A stretch of 64,000 nucleotides of DNA, taken from contig NZ_CP133720.1 of assembly GCF_031326225.1 (NCBI RefSeq), forward strand, positions 1,674,001 through 1,738,000. Direction: 5' to 3'. Below the pieces are notes generated by a model. It saw nothing but the letters and a program-made list of their open reading frames with translations. It did not search any database and was not told the origin of the DNA. The position numbers and the translations under genes are program-made. This stretch comes from Undibacterium cyanobacteriorum (lineage in GTDB: Bacteria; Pseudomonadota; Gammaproteobacteria; Burkholderiales; Burkholderiaceae_D). Of the stretch, positions 17,603 through 26,640 are shown piece by piece. How positions within the stretch are numbered: position 1 is the first letter of the stretch; each line of letters opens with the position of its first letter.

Positions 17603-19396
17603 ATGGAACACGCACAAAATCTTGGTGATCAAACCACACTACCATCCGATCTGAAACCGATTCCTGCCGCCGAACGCATTGAAGCGATCGACGTCGTGCG
17701 TGGATTTGCCTTGATCGGTATCTTCTTTATGAACATCGAATGGTTCAATCGTTCGTTCAACGAATTCAATATCGGCATCCCGCCAAACGTACACGGACTT
17801 GATTGGGCCGCAACTTACTTTGTCAATTTTTTTGTCGCTGGTAAGTTCTGGACGATTTTTTCACTGCTGTTTGGGATGGGCTTTGCAGTGATGTTGAACC
17901 GCGCCAATGCTACTGGTCGACCATTCCTCGTACCCTATATTCGACGCGTGATCGGCTTAGGCATCTTCGGTATCTTGCATACGGTCTTGTTGTGGCCTGG
18001 AGATATTTTGTTTAGCTACGCCTTCACTGCGGCTGGCCTCCTGTTTGTTTTGTTCGGCAATTGGAAATCATTCTTGATCAGTGCCGCGTTGATGATTGCG
18101 TTGGCCTTTGTGCCAGGGATGAATTCCGCTTGGGTTTTAGTTGGTGAGTTAGCGATTATGGCCCTCTTGGCTCTGTTCTTGCGTCACGAACGAACTTTCA
18201 AAGTTGCGGGCATGCAGTTAAGCTCTGTTTCGATTATTTTTATGGTGTTTGGTCTCATCGGACTCAGCGCATTTGCTGCTAGTTTCTTTGTGCCACCGAT
18301 GGCAGATAATCGTAAAGAAATGGTGGTGATGAGTCTTGCGTTCTTTGCCACCGCGTTTGTAGCGACTCGTTACCGCGATCCTGTTGATTCTCGTTTTTGG
18401 AAGGCGGGCGTCTGGTGGTATGCCGTCCCATTTGCGATTGGCGTGACGATGTCAGCTCTGAATTACCAGCAACCAATCGAAAATGCTTTCAATTCACCCG
18501 AGGCAGTAAAACGCTCTCTCGAAATCGAAGCGAAAAATAAGATCGAAGAGGAAGCTAAAAAAGCGGCAGAAGCAGCGGGTAAGAAGTATGTCGCTCCAGA
18601 ACCGAAGAAAGACGAAAAGAAGGTTCAGAAAACAGAAGTTGAAAAGAAAATTGAGAAGCAAGCGAATACGATTGTTGCCGTTCATGAAGGCGAGAAACGC
18701 ATCGCTGAAGACAATCGTATCTTGAGCCAAGGTAGCTATACTGATGTCGTGAAACATCGTTGGAAAGAGTTTGTCGAGGCTCCATTCAATGCAGCCGGTC
18801 AGGCTTTTGTGTCGATCGCATTGTTCTTGATGGGAGTGTGGTTTGTACGTGCCAATGTCATTACACGCGCCAAGGAGCATCTGCCGCTATTCAAAAAACT
18901 GGCGGCATGGGGCTTGCCTCTCGGACTCGGTGTGAGTGTTGCCGCCTCATCGATTATCACGACTCATACCCCAGGTGTTTCTGGCGACGGCAATGGCTTG
19001 ATGCACAGTCTTGTGAGTTTGGCGAGTTTGCCAACGTGTTTGGCTTACGTCAGTATTGTGGTGTTGATGGTGCACAGCAGTTCTGTCTTTGCAAACATCA
19101 AAGTCCTCGCACCTTACGGTCGTATGGCACTAACCAATTATTTGATGCAATCGCTGATACAAGCAAGTTTCTTCTATGGATGGGGCTTAGGTCATTATGG
19201 AATGGGACGTGCTTCTCAGCTCGCTTTTGCAATTGGTGTGATCTGTCTGCAAGTGGTGTTTAGTCATATCTGGTTGAGCTATTTCCGCTACGGTCCGATG
19301 GAATGGATCTGGCGTGGCATTACCTACTGGAAGATTCCTGAATTCCGCAAAGCTGAGTCAGAAGTTGGATCAGCAGTAGCAAGCGCTTCAAGTTAA
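17603..19396 (+). CDS. DUF418 domain membrane protein, copy 1
   Basis: The 597-residue polytopic membrane protein starts with the typical ERIEAIDVVRGFALIGIFFMNIE helix. FWTIFSLLFGMGFAVML, WPGDILFSYA and the C-terminal DUF418 block LAPYGRMALTNYLMQS with PMEWIWRGITYW follow. A highly charged stretch rich in Lys, Glu and Ala (about residues 290-385) is inserted between helices. DUF418 proteins are related to acyltransferase-3-like membrane families; none has a firm function known to me. AAGGAAAG precedes the ATG. The next gene is a paralogue in the same direction. Confidence 0.88.
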   Translation: MEHAQNLGDQTTLPSDLKPIPAAERIEAIDVVRGFALIGIFFMNIEWFNRSFNEFNIGIPPNVHGLDWAATYFVNFFVAGKFWTIFSLLFGMGFAVMLNRANATGRPFLVPYIRRVIGLGIFGILHTVLLWPGDILFSYAFTAAGLLFVLFGNWKSFLISAALMIALAFVPGMNSAWVLVGELAIMALLALFLRHERTFKVAGMQLSSVSIIFMVFGLIGLSAFAASFFVPPMADNRKEMVVMSLAFFATAFVATRYRDPVDSRFWKAGVWWYAVPFAIGVTMSALNYQQPIENAFNSPEAVKRSLEIEAKNKIEEEAKKAAEAAGKKYVAPEPKKDEKKVQKTEVEKKIEKQANTIVAVHEGEKRIAEDNRILSQGSYTDVVKHRWKEFVEAPFNAAGQAFVSIALFLMGVWFVRANVITRAKEHLPLFKKLAAWGLPLGLGVSVAASSIITTHTPGVSGDGNGLMHSLVSLASLPTCLAYVSIVVLMVHSSSVFANIKVLAPYGRMALTNYLMQSLIQASFFYGWGLGHYGMGRASQLAFAIGVICLQVVFSHIWLSYFRYGPMEWIWRGITYWKIPEFRKAESEVGSAVASASS

Positions 19397-19442
19397 TGAG
19401 TTTGGAAGCTTGATGGGGTGAAGCCGCCATCATTGCACGTTG

Positions 19443-19480
19443 AATGCGCTCCATTTTGAGATGGAGCGCATTGTGTTTTT
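19443..19480 (+). terminator. terminator between the two DUF418 genes
   Basis: AATGCGCTCCAT (19443-19454) pairs perfectly with ATGGAGCGCATT (19461-19472), followed by GTGTTTTTT. A second small hairpin, GCGCCGAAACGGCGC, follows at once. Confidence 0.8.
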
Positions 19481-19523
19481 TGCGCCGAAACGGCGCTAAT
19501 GCAACAAGAAAAAGGGAATGAAT

Positions 19524-21254
19524 ATGACGGATAGCGTTTTACACTCAGAACGCATCTCTGAAGCAATGCCGGTGTCTACCCAGAGCGAGGAATGGAAACC
19601 GATTGCAAAGAATGAACGCATCGAAGCCTTAGACGTTGTGCGTGGCTTTGCACTGATCGGTATCTTCTTGATGAACATCGAGTTTTTCAATCGAGTGGTA
19701 TCTGACATTGGACAGGGGATGCCAGTTGGATTGCAAGGATTGGATTGGGCTGCGAGCTTTTTTATCTCCTACTTTGTCGCAGGTAAATTTTGGACAATTT
19801 TCTCATTGCTGTTTGGTATGGGCTTTGCCGTGATGCTGACCCGGAGCGAAGCGAAGGGACAAAAATTCATTATTCCGTATCTTCGTCGCATCGTCGCTTT
19901 AGCGATTTTTGGAGCAGCGCATCATATTCTCATTTGGCCGGGCGACATATTGTTTAGCTATGCGGTTGCCGCGTTCGGCTTGGTGATTGTGCTGTTTATG
20001 CCGGCAAAGTGGTGGTTCGCGGCTCTGCTTGTATCAATTGGTGTCATGGCCGTTTGGCAGAATCAAGTCACTAGCGGTTTGATTGCGATGCTGGTAATGA
20101 CGGGTTTGTATATGTTCTTCATGCGTAGCGAGGCTGGCATTCACTTTCGCGGTAAAAAGATTCATGGCTTAGCATGTATTTTCTTCGTCATTGCTGTCGT
20201 CATGACGGCGACGACCATCGTTGGGTTCCTTGTACCTGGTCAAGAGAAATTGAAGGCATTCATGATCGCTGCGATTGCCTCTTACGTTTTAGGCTTTTTG
20301 ATTGCCAAGTACCATCATCCCGAAGAAAAGCGTTCCTTACGCCTTGGTGCTGCGGCTTACCTTCTTTTGTTTATCTCCATGGCTGTTGGTACAGCGAGCC
20401 AAACTTGGGATTGGGGTGGCGCTCAAGCTAAACAGAAAGAAGTGCTTGCTGCGATGAAGGATTTTGATCCAAGCAAAGTGACCGAGGCTGAACTCAAAGC
20501 CTTGCGCGAAAAGAAAAAGAAGACAGAACAAGAGGAAGCGAAACTAGTGGTCGCCGAAAACGCATCCATGTTAGCGCGAAAAGCCAAGCGCGATGCAGAA
20601 GAAGTCAAAATATTAAGTCATGGCACGTATTTTGAAGCAGTGAAAATGCGTGCGCAGCATTTTGCAAGACATGCGCCAAACGAATTGAACACTTGCGCAC
20701 TCTTTATCGCCATGTTTTTGATGGGATATTGGTTTGTTCGTTCAGGGGTGATTGAACGTAGTGCAGAGCATTTACCGCTCTTCAAAAAGCTGGCCTTCAT
20801 TGGCCTTCCAATTGGGATTGGCTTAGGTTTAGTGGGTAGTACTTTTGGTCTTAGAGCCGATCCGACTAATTTTGCAGATTCATTTAATTTTGGTGAAAGC
20901 TTACTCTACATCGGCAATCTCCCAGCTTGCCTTGGCTATGTGAGTTTGATGATAGTGCTCTTGCATAGCAAGGGGCCATTCTCAAAGGTCAAAGTGTTGG
21001 CGCCATATGGACGTATGGCTTTGACGAATTATTTATCACAATCGATTATTTGCTCTGCCATATTCTATGCTTATGGTTTAGGTTTGTATGGCATGCCACG
21101 CGCCCAGCAAGTGCTGGTGGTCGCCGTGGTGGTGAGCTTGCAAGTGATGTTTAGCCACTGGTGGTTATCGAAATTTTTGTATGGACCAATGGAGTGGTTA
21201 TGGCGCGCGATTACCTACTGGAAACTGCCAAAATTTAAGTTGGAAAACGCCTGA
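19524..21254 (+). CDS. DUF418 domain membrane protein, copy 2
   Basis: This 576-residue paralogue follows copy 1 closely: ERIEALDVVRGFALIGIFLM, GKFWTIFSLLFGMGFAVML, WPGDILFSYA, LAPYGRMALTNYLSQS and GPMEWLWRAITYW. It also carries a Lys/Glu-rich insertion (about residues 300-360), but the insert sequence differs from that of copy 1. The ATG at 19524 is preferred to the one at 19518 because GGG lies at a proper distance only from the former. A strong terminator separates it from copy 1, so it may have its own promoter. The conserved C-terminal block suggests an active enzyme or transporter; the function is unknown. Confidence 0.88.
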   Translation: MTDSVLHSERISEAMPVSTQSEEWKPIAKNERIEALDVVRGFALIGIFLMNIEFFNRVVSDIGQGMPVGLQGLDWAASFFISYFVAGKFWTIFSLLFGMGFAVMLTRSEAKGQKFIIPYLRRIVALAIFGAAHHILIWPGDILFSYAVAAFGLVIVLFMPAKWWFAALLVSIGVMAVWQNQVTSGLIAMLVMTGLYMFFMRSEAGIHFRGKKIHGLACIFFVIAVVMTATTIVGFLVPGQEKLKAFMIAAIASYVLGFLIAKYHHPEEKRSLRLGAAAYLLLFISMAVGTASQTWDWGGAQAKQKEVLAAMKDFDPSKVTEAELKALREKKKKTEQEEAKLVVAENASMLARKAKRDAEEVKILSHGTYFEAVKMRAQHFARHAPNELNTCALFIAMFLMGYWFVRSGVIERSAEHLPLFKKLAFIGLPIGIGLGLVGSTFGLRADPTNFADSFNFGESLLYIGNLPACLGYVSLMIVLLHSKGPFSKVKVLAPYGRMALTNYLSQSIICSAIFYAYGLGLYGMPRAQQVLVVAVVVSLQVMFSHWWLSKFLYGPMEWLWRAITYWKLPKFKLENA

Positions 21255-21291
21255 GTCTATCGAGTGGCTTGATAGGTAAAGTGTGGCAAAA

Positions 21292-21330
21292 ATAAAGAGA
21301 TGATGCTTGCGCATTCATCTCTTTATATTT
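21292..21330. terminator. terminator after DUF418 copy 2
   Basis: ATAAAGAGATGA (21292-21303) pairs perfectly with TCATCTCTTTAT (21315-21326). It lies between the convergent DUF418 and esterase genes and may serve both. Confidence 0.75.
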
Positions 21331-21384
21331 TGGTCAGTCCGTCACTAGCGTATTCATTGAGGATGCGCTAGAGCGTCAATTTGA

Positions 21385-22059
21385 CTACGCTAAAACTTTG
21401 CGCAACCACGCTGCGATGTCTTCGATTTCACGTGGCGAGACGGAATGTTGCATCCAATAGTCGTGCCATTCAATGTGATATCCCAGCGCTTGCAACACGG
21501 AGCGAGATTGTTCTGCGCGTTCGAGCGGAACAACAGGGTCGGCTGTGCCATGCGCCATGAAGATCGGTGTGTTTTGGTTGGCAGCGTGACGCTCTGCCGC
21601 GATCTTATCCGCTAAAGGCAAATAGCCAGATAAACACATGAGCCCGGCGAGTTTTTGTGAGTAGCGCAAACCAACTTGTAAGGTCATGGCGCAGCCTTGT
21701 GAAAAGCCTGCAATCACAATTTTCTCGGGAGCGACACCACGTTCGATTTCGCGTGCAATCAAGGCTTCGATTTGCAATTGTGATTGGCGCAGACCGTTCT
21801 CGTCTTCGCGTCGTTGAATGTCCGTACCGGCAGCGGCGATGTCATACCAAGCTGGCATGATATAGCCACCATTGAGCGTGACGGGGATTTGCGGCGCGTT
21901 TGGAAATACAAAACGAATGTCCGGACTGCCTTGTAAATTGAGCTCAGGAACGATGGGGACGAAGTCATTGGCATCGGCACCAAGACCGTGCATCCAAATG
22001 ACGCTGGCAGTAGGATTGTCGCCCGTTTGAAGTTCGACGGTGTGCAATGAGTCAGTCAT
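21385..22059 (-). CDS. carboxylesterase/phospholipase-type alpha/beta hydrolase
   Basis: The 224-residue single-domain hydrolase has VIWMHGLGADANDFVPIVPE, the nucleophile elbow AGFSQGCAMTL (Ser120), an acid in GTADPVVPLE and the catalytic His near HSVSPREIEDI. It matches the bacterial carboxylesterase II/YpfH family, close to acyl-protein thioesterases, and cleaves short-chain esters in the cytoplasm. Its start overlaps the stop of the upstream membrane hydrolase gene by 4 bases (ATGA), so translation is probably coupled. Confidence 0.9.
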   Translation of the reverse strand: MTDSLHTVELQTGDNPTASVIWMHGLGADANDFVPIVPELNLQGSPDIRFVFPNAPQIPVTLNGGYIMPAWYDIAAAGTDIQRREDENGLRQSQLQIEALIAREIERGVAPEKIVIAGFSQGCAMTLQVGLRYSQKLAGLMCLSGYLPLADKIAAERHAANQNTPIFMAHGTADPVVPLERAEQSRSVLQALGYHIEWHDYWMQHSVSPREIEDIAAWLRKVLA

Positions 22060-22601
22060 GTTGAATTTTTCTTTCCTTGACTAAAATTTTTGATGAAGTG
22101 AAATCCGACCACGAACACCGTGCATGGCAGCCATATCCATTGCAATTCAGATTGCAGGACCGTCAAGCCACGTTCACTGAGGAAGTTGCGTAAGCCTATC
22201 GGTGAGACTTCAATGAAGCCTGGGGCGAAGAAGTAGCGTTGATCGCATAGTGGCCAGTAGAAAGCAACGCCGAGCCCGCCATTGGTGAACGCATCGAGAA
22301 TCGGGTGCGAGGCCGTGGCGACAAAACAGAATAGCCAAACGATCATGCGCTCAGCCTGCAAAGTTTTGGCATAGATGCTGAAGACACTCGCGATCCCCGC
22401 CGCAAACAAAAACGAATGCGTGAAACCACGATGGCCGAATGGGGAACTGTATTCGATGCCAAACTTAAAAGCTAATACGTCCGCGTCAGGAAGAATGGCG
22501 CAGAGCATCCCCACGAAGACCAAGCGCCAAGGAATTTGTTCGCGGCTTGCAAGTAGTCCTATGCCAAGCGGAATAATCGGATGGGTCAGGATGGTTGCCA
22601 A
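22056..22601 (-). CDS. membrane-bound metal-dependent hydrolase (YdjM/DUF457 family)
   Basis: The 181-residue protein has four or five membrane segments. Its metal-binding-like residues are those typical of the family: N-terminal THPIIPLGIGLL, LPDADVLAFKFG, GHRGFTHSF and SHPILDAFTNGG. E. coli YdjM of this family is SOS-induced; the reaction is not established. It forms a two-gene unit with the esterase. No LexA-like box was recognised before it. Confidence 0.87.
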   Translation of the reverse strand: MATILTHPIIPLGIGLLASREQIPWRLVFVGMLCAILPDADVLAFKFGIEYSSPFGHRGFTHSFLFAAGIASVFSIYAKTLQAERMIVWLFCFVATASHPILDAFTNGGLGVAFYWPLCDQRYFFAPGFIEVSPIGLRNFLSERGLTVLQSELQWIWLPCTVFVVGFHFIKNFSQGKKNST

Positions 22602-22683
22602 CGTGATTGCTCTCTTTTGAGTTTTTGAATGCGTGTGAAAAAGAAGTTCACCATCTCACCATACTGGGTGGGCGATGGTGGCT

Positions 22684-23313
22684 TTATGATTGATTAGTTG
22701 GCTCGTTATGGCTTTGGGAAGGTCGAATTGCCGACTTCGGACGAAAGGCTTTACAAACGTCCTCATTCGTCTCGATATAGGGACCACCGATGAGATCGAT
22801 GCAATATGGGACTGCCGCAAAAATGCCATGCACGATGGATTTTCCATCGGCATCTTTCAAACCTTCTAGCGTCTCTTTGATCGATTTCGGTTGCCCAGGT
22901 AGATTCAAGATCAAAGCAGCATGATCCTCAGTCTCACGAATCACCGCAACTTGACGCGACAGAATAGCGGTCGGTACAAAATGCAAACTGATCTGACGCA
23001 TTTGTTCGCCAAAGCCAGGCATTTCTTTCGTCGCGACTGCAAGCGTGGCTTCTGGTGTTACGTCGCGTCGCGCTGGGCCCGTGCCACCGGTCGTGATCAC
23101 CAAGTCGCAACGATCTTGGTCGACCAATTCGATTAAGGCTTGTGCTATCGCCGCACGCTCGTCTGGAATCAAACGTGTGTGCATGCTCCACTCAGAGCGC
23201 AGTGCTTGCGCGAACCAGTCTTGCAATGCAGGCAGGCCTTGGTCTTGATAAACACCAGCAGAGGCGCGATCGGAAACGGACACCAAGCCTATGCGCAGGG
23301 CACGATCAGGCAT
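22684..23313 (-). CDS. mogA: molybdopterin adenylyltransferase
   Basis: The start MPDRALRIGLVSVSDRASAG gives 209 residues. The MoCF-fold signature TTGGTGPARRDVTPEAT and LPGQPKSIKETL are present. MogA adenylates molybdopterin before molybdate insertion during molybdenum cofactor synthesis. The frame is open for 45 more codons upstream, but that part lies inside darP in another frame and is rejected. GAGGAAG precedes the chosen ATG, which overlaps the darP stop by 8 bases, so the two are translationally coupled. Confidence 0.92.
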   Translation of the reverse strand: MPDRALRIGLVSVSDRASAGVYQDQGLPALQDWFAQALRSEWSMHTRLIPDERAAIAQALIELVDQDRCDLVITTGGTGPARRDVTPEATLAVATKEMPGFGEQMRQISLHFVPTAILSRQVAVIRETEDHAALILNLPGQPKSIKETLEGLKDADGKSIVHGIFAAVPYCIDLIGGPYIETNEDVCKAFRPKSAIRPSQSHNEPTNQS

Positions 23314-23905
23314 CGTCTTCCTCGTCGGCGGCATCAGCGTCTTCAGCTTGGCTGGCAGCGTTTTGCTTCTGCTGAATCTCTTTGAGAATTTGGAAAATCT
23401 CGCGATACGCTTTTGGCGGTTTGTTCTCAGCTTGTTCTTTGCGTGCATTGCGAATCAAAGTCCGCAAATGTTGCACGTCGAGTTCTGGATTTTCTGCCAG
23501 CAATTCGGTCAATGCTGTGTCGTTCGCGAGTAACTTTTCGCGTTTGCGTTCCAGTGAATGCATGGCCGCGGTTTCTGCCTTCGATGCGCCTTTCCAGCTA
23601 TCGATAGTCTTTTGGATGAGCGCAACTTCAGTCTCGTCCAAAGTACGCATTTTTTTTCCGACAAATTGCATTTGACGGCGGCGGCCTTCGTGATTAGTGA
23701 TGGTTTGACATTCGAGAATGGCGTCACGCACATCTTCAGGCATAGGCACGCGTTTGACGCGATCGCGCGGAGCATCGACTAATTCTTGGCCGAGCTTCTG
23801 CAACGCTGTCATTTGGCGTTTGAGTTCTGACTTTGAAGGGCGTTCGTATTCTTGTTCAAACTCGTTGGACTGATAGCCGCACGAGCCGCGATTGGGATTT
23901 GGCAT
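23306..23905 (-). CDS. darP: ribosome-associated protein DarP/YjgA (DUF615)
   Basis: The 199-residue, highly charged helical protein has the family motifs SKSELKRQMTALQKLGQEL, ITNHEGRRRQMQFVGKKMR and LRTLIRNARKE. DarP (YjgA) helps late assembly of the 50S ribosomal subunit. The tail is Asp/Glu-rich (AEDADAADEEDDA), which is a lineage detail. It lies divergent from pmbA, the same pairing as in enterobacteria, and is coupled to mogA downstream. Confidence 0.92.
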   Translation of the reverse strand: MPNPNRGSCGYQSNEFEQEYERPSKSELKRQMTALQKLGQELVDAPRDRVKRVPMPEDVRDAILECQTITNHEGRRRQMQFVGKKMRTLDETEVALIQKTIDSWKGASKAETAAMHSLERKREKLLANDTALTELLAENPELDVQHLRTLIRNARKEQAENKPPKAYREIFQILKEIQQKQNAASQAEDADAADEEDDA

Positions 23906-23982
23906 TGGTAAATCTTCTATAAACTTATTGAAACGACTGCTATGATACTCTCTTTATTCTTTCAGCTAAAGAAACAGACGCT

Positions 23983-25335
23983 ATGAGCAAACCGGTTTTT
24001 ACGCATACAGAGGATCAATTCAAGCAAATTACGCAAGACATGTTGCGCATCGCTCGTAATAAAGGAGCAACAGATGCCGTAGCTGAAGTCAGTGAAGGCG
24101 GCGGTTTATCGATCAGTGTACGCAAAGGTCAGGTCGAAACGATCGAGCAAAATCGCGATAAAGGTGTGGGAATTACTGTCTACATCGGTCAAAAGCGTGG
24201 AAATGCGAGTACCAGTGATTTTTCTGCGAAGTCGCTCGAAGATACGGTTGAAGCCGCTTATAACATCGCGCGCTTTACGGCGGAAGACGATTGTGCTGGC
24301 TTGCCCGATGCTGATTTATTGGAAACCGCGCCGCGTGATCTAAAACTCTTTCATCCTTGGCAAATCTCGGCAGAAGAGGCGATTGATCTGGCCTGCCGTA
24401 TCGAAGCTGCGGCCTTCGCCACCGATAAGCGCATTAGCAATTGCGATGGCGCCAGCGTGCATGCCCAGCAATCGCATTTTGTATCGGCGAATACGCGTGG
24501 TTTCTGCGCCGGTTACGCATTTTCTCGCCACACTTTGTCGGTTGCACCGATTGCCGGTAAGGGCGCCCATATGCAACGTGATGATTGGTATAGCTCACAT
24601 CGCAATGCCAAGAAACTGGCGAGTCCAGAAGACATCGGTCGCTATGCAGCAGAGCGTGCTCTAGCGCGTTTGCATGCGCGTACGATTGAAACACGCAAAT
24701 GCCCAGTGTTGTTTGAAGCGCCTTTGGCGGCGGGTTTGTTAGGCTCGATGGTGCAGGCTGTGTCGGGTGGTGCTTTGTATCGTAAGTCGAGTTTCTTGCT
24801 TGATAGCCTTGGCAAGCAGATTTTCCCTAGTCACGTGCAAGTGACCGAGGATCCGCACATTCTCGGTGCTGTCGGCTCTTCGCCATTTGACGATGAAGGC
24901 GTCAAAACGCAGAAACGCGAACTGGTACAAGATGGTGTTTTGCAAGGCTATTTCCTGTCCAGTTATTCAGCTCGCAAGCTCGGTATGCAAACGACCGGCA
25001 ATGCTGGCGGCTCCCATAATTTGTTGATGCGTTCGAGCTTGGCTAAGAAGACAGATAATTTCGCAGCCATGTTGAAAAAGATGGGCACGGGATTGTTGGT
25101 GACAGAGTTAATGGGGCAGGGCGTGAATTACGTCACGGGTGATTATTCACGCGGCGCCTCTGGCTATTGGGTCGAGAATGGCGTGATCCAATATCCCGTC
25201 GAAGAGATCACGATCGCCGGCAATATGCGTGAGATGTTTCAACAAATTGTCGCGATTGGTAACGATCAATTGACGCGCGGTACCAAGACCACTGGTTCGA
25301 TTTTGATTGAGAGTATGACGGTGGCTGGCAATTAA
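23983..25335 (+). CDS. pmbA: metalloprotease subunit PmbA/TldE
   Basis: The 450-residue protein has the TldD/PmbA N-terminal fold (VSEGGGLSISVRKGQVETIEQ, GVGITVYIGQKRGNASTSD) and the C-terminal part with NAGGSHNLLM and ELMGQGVNYVTGDYSRGASG. TldD and TldE form a heterodimer that degrades unfolded peptides, matures microcin B17 and removes CcdA. The catalytic HExxxH is in TldD, not here, which is normal. The gene is divergent from darP with 77 bases between starts. Confidence 0.93.
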   Translation: MSKPVFTHTEDQFKQITQDMLRIARNKGATDAVAEVSEGGGLSISVRKGQVETIEQNRDKGVGITVYIGQKRGNASTSDFSAKSLEDTVEAAYNIARFTAEDDCAGLPDADLLETAPRDLKLFHPWQISAEEAIDLACRIEAAAFATDKRISNCDGASVHAQQSHFVSANTRGFCAGYAFSRHTLSVAPIAGKGAHMQRDDWYSSHRNAKKLASPEDIGRYAAERALARLHARTIETRKCPVLFEAPLAAGLLGSMVQAVSGGALYRKSSFLLDSLGKQIFPSHVQVTEDPHILGAVGSSPFDDEGVKTQKRELVQDGVLQGYFLSSYSARKLGMQTTGNAGGSHNLLMRSSLAKKTDNFAAMLKKMGTGLLVTELMGQGVNYVTGDYSRGASGYWVENGVIQYPVEEITIAGNMREMFQQIVAIGNDQLTRGTKTTGSILIESMTVAGN

Positions 25336-25469
25336 TTTCTGCTTGCGCCTTCGTTTGGTGTTTCTTAGAATCCGGGCGGTACGAGACAATTAGCAAAAGC
25401 TCGAGAAGAAGTAAATTTTGTTTGTTCTGTAGTTTCATTTTCTAGACTATCAATAAGAATGGAGATCGC

Positions 25470-26561
25470 ATGGAACGTCGTTCATTTTTGAAACAAGCCG
25501 CTGTCGGCACTGCTGCAGGCGTGGCGGCAGCACCGAGTATTGCGAATGCGGCAGAGATGCCCACAATTAACTGGCGTTTAGCATCCAGTTTTCCGAAGAA
25601 TTTGGACACCATCTATGGCGCAGCCGAAACACTCGCCAATCGCGTGAAAGAACTGACCGATGGCAAGTTCAATATTCGCCCTTATGCAGCCCCCGAGATC
25701 GTTAAATTCAATGAAGTAATGGATGCGGTCAAAGATGGCACGGTCGAAATGGGACATTCAGCTTCTTACTATTACTACGGTAAAGATGCGACGTTCGCAT
25801 TTGACTGCGCAGTTCCTTTCGGTATGACTTCCCGTCAGCAAACCGCGTGGATGTTGCACGGTAATGGTATGAAATTGATGCGTGAATTTTTTGCCGAATA
25901 CAATATCGTGAACTTCTTGGGCGGTAACTCCGGCACGCAAATGGGCGGCTGGTTCCGTAAAGAGATCAAGAGCGTTGAAGATATGAAGGGCTTGAAATTC
26001 CGCGTTGGTGGTTTTGCTGGTAAGGTTCTACAGCGTCTTGGAACAATACCGGTGCAATTGGCAGGCGGCGAGATTTATACCTCCTTAGAAAAAGGTGCGA
26101 TCGATGCGGCGGAATGGATCGGCCCGTATGATGATGAGAAATTGGGCTTCAATAAGGTCGCCAAGTTCTATCATTATCCAGGTTGGTGGGAAGGCGGTGC
26201 ACAATTGTCCTTCTACATCAATAAGAAGGAGTGGGACAAACTTCCAAAGTTGTATCAAGCCGCAATTGAAACTGCGACACTTGAAGCGCATGTGCAAATG
26301 CAGGCGAAATACGATGCTCGCAATCCAGCCGCATTGGCGCGCCTCTTGGCCGACAAAACAATTTTGAAGCCATTCCCGCAAGCGGTAATGGAAGCCTGCT
26401 TCACCGCTGCGCAAGAAACCTTCGCAGAAGAAGCGGCGAAGAATGCCAAGTTCAAAAAAGTCTATGATGACTGGGCGAACTTCCGTAACAACCAAGGTCA
26501 ATGGTTCAATGTCGCCGAGCAGCAATTTGCGAAGTTCAATTTTGGGCGCAAACTCAAATAA
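25470..26561 (+). CDS. dctP: TRAP transporter substrate-binding protein (DctP family)
   Basis: The 363-residue protein starts MERRSFLKQAAVGTAAG, a twin-arginine export signal ending near ANAAE. The mature part is a DctP-type binding protein with WRLASSFPKNLDTIYG, FNEVMDAVKDGTVEMGHS, GLKFRVGGFAGKVLQRLG and LEKGAIDAAEWIGPYDD. The last motif includes the Arg and Trp used by keto-acid and mannitol-type TRAP receptors. It captures an organic acid in the periplasm for the QM permease encoded just downstream on the opposite strand. GGAG precedes the ATG. Confidence 0.92.
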   Translation: MERRSFLKQAAVGTAAGVAAAPSIANAAEMPTINWRLASSFPKNLDTIYGAAETLANRVKELTDGKFNIRPYAAPEIVKFNEVMDAVKDGTVEMGHSASYYYYGKDATFAFDCAVPFGMTSRQQTAWMLHGNGMKLMREFFAEYNIVNFLGGNSGTQMGGWFRKEIKSVEDMKGLKFRVGGFAGKVLQRLGTIPVQLAGGEIYTSLEKGAIDAAEWIGPYDDEKLGFNKVAKFYHYPGWWEGGAQLSFYINKKEWDKLPKLYQAAIETATLEAHVQMQAKYDARNPAALARLLADKTILKPFPQAVMEACFTAAQETFAEEAAKNAKFKKVYDDWANFRNNQGQWFNVAEQQFAKFNFGRKLK

Positions 26562-26587
26562 GTCTTACAGATTTACTCGGCTCAAAC

Positions 26588-26623
26588 AAAAACGCTCAGT
26601 TTATTCAAGCTGAGCGTTTTTTT
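26588..26623. terminator. bidirectional terminator between dctP and dctM
   Basis: AAAAACGCTCAG (26588-26599) pairs with CTGAGCGTTTTT (26610-26621). T runs on both strands suit the two convergent genes. Confidence 0.9.
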
Positions 26624-26640
26624 GACATCAATGTAAATCC

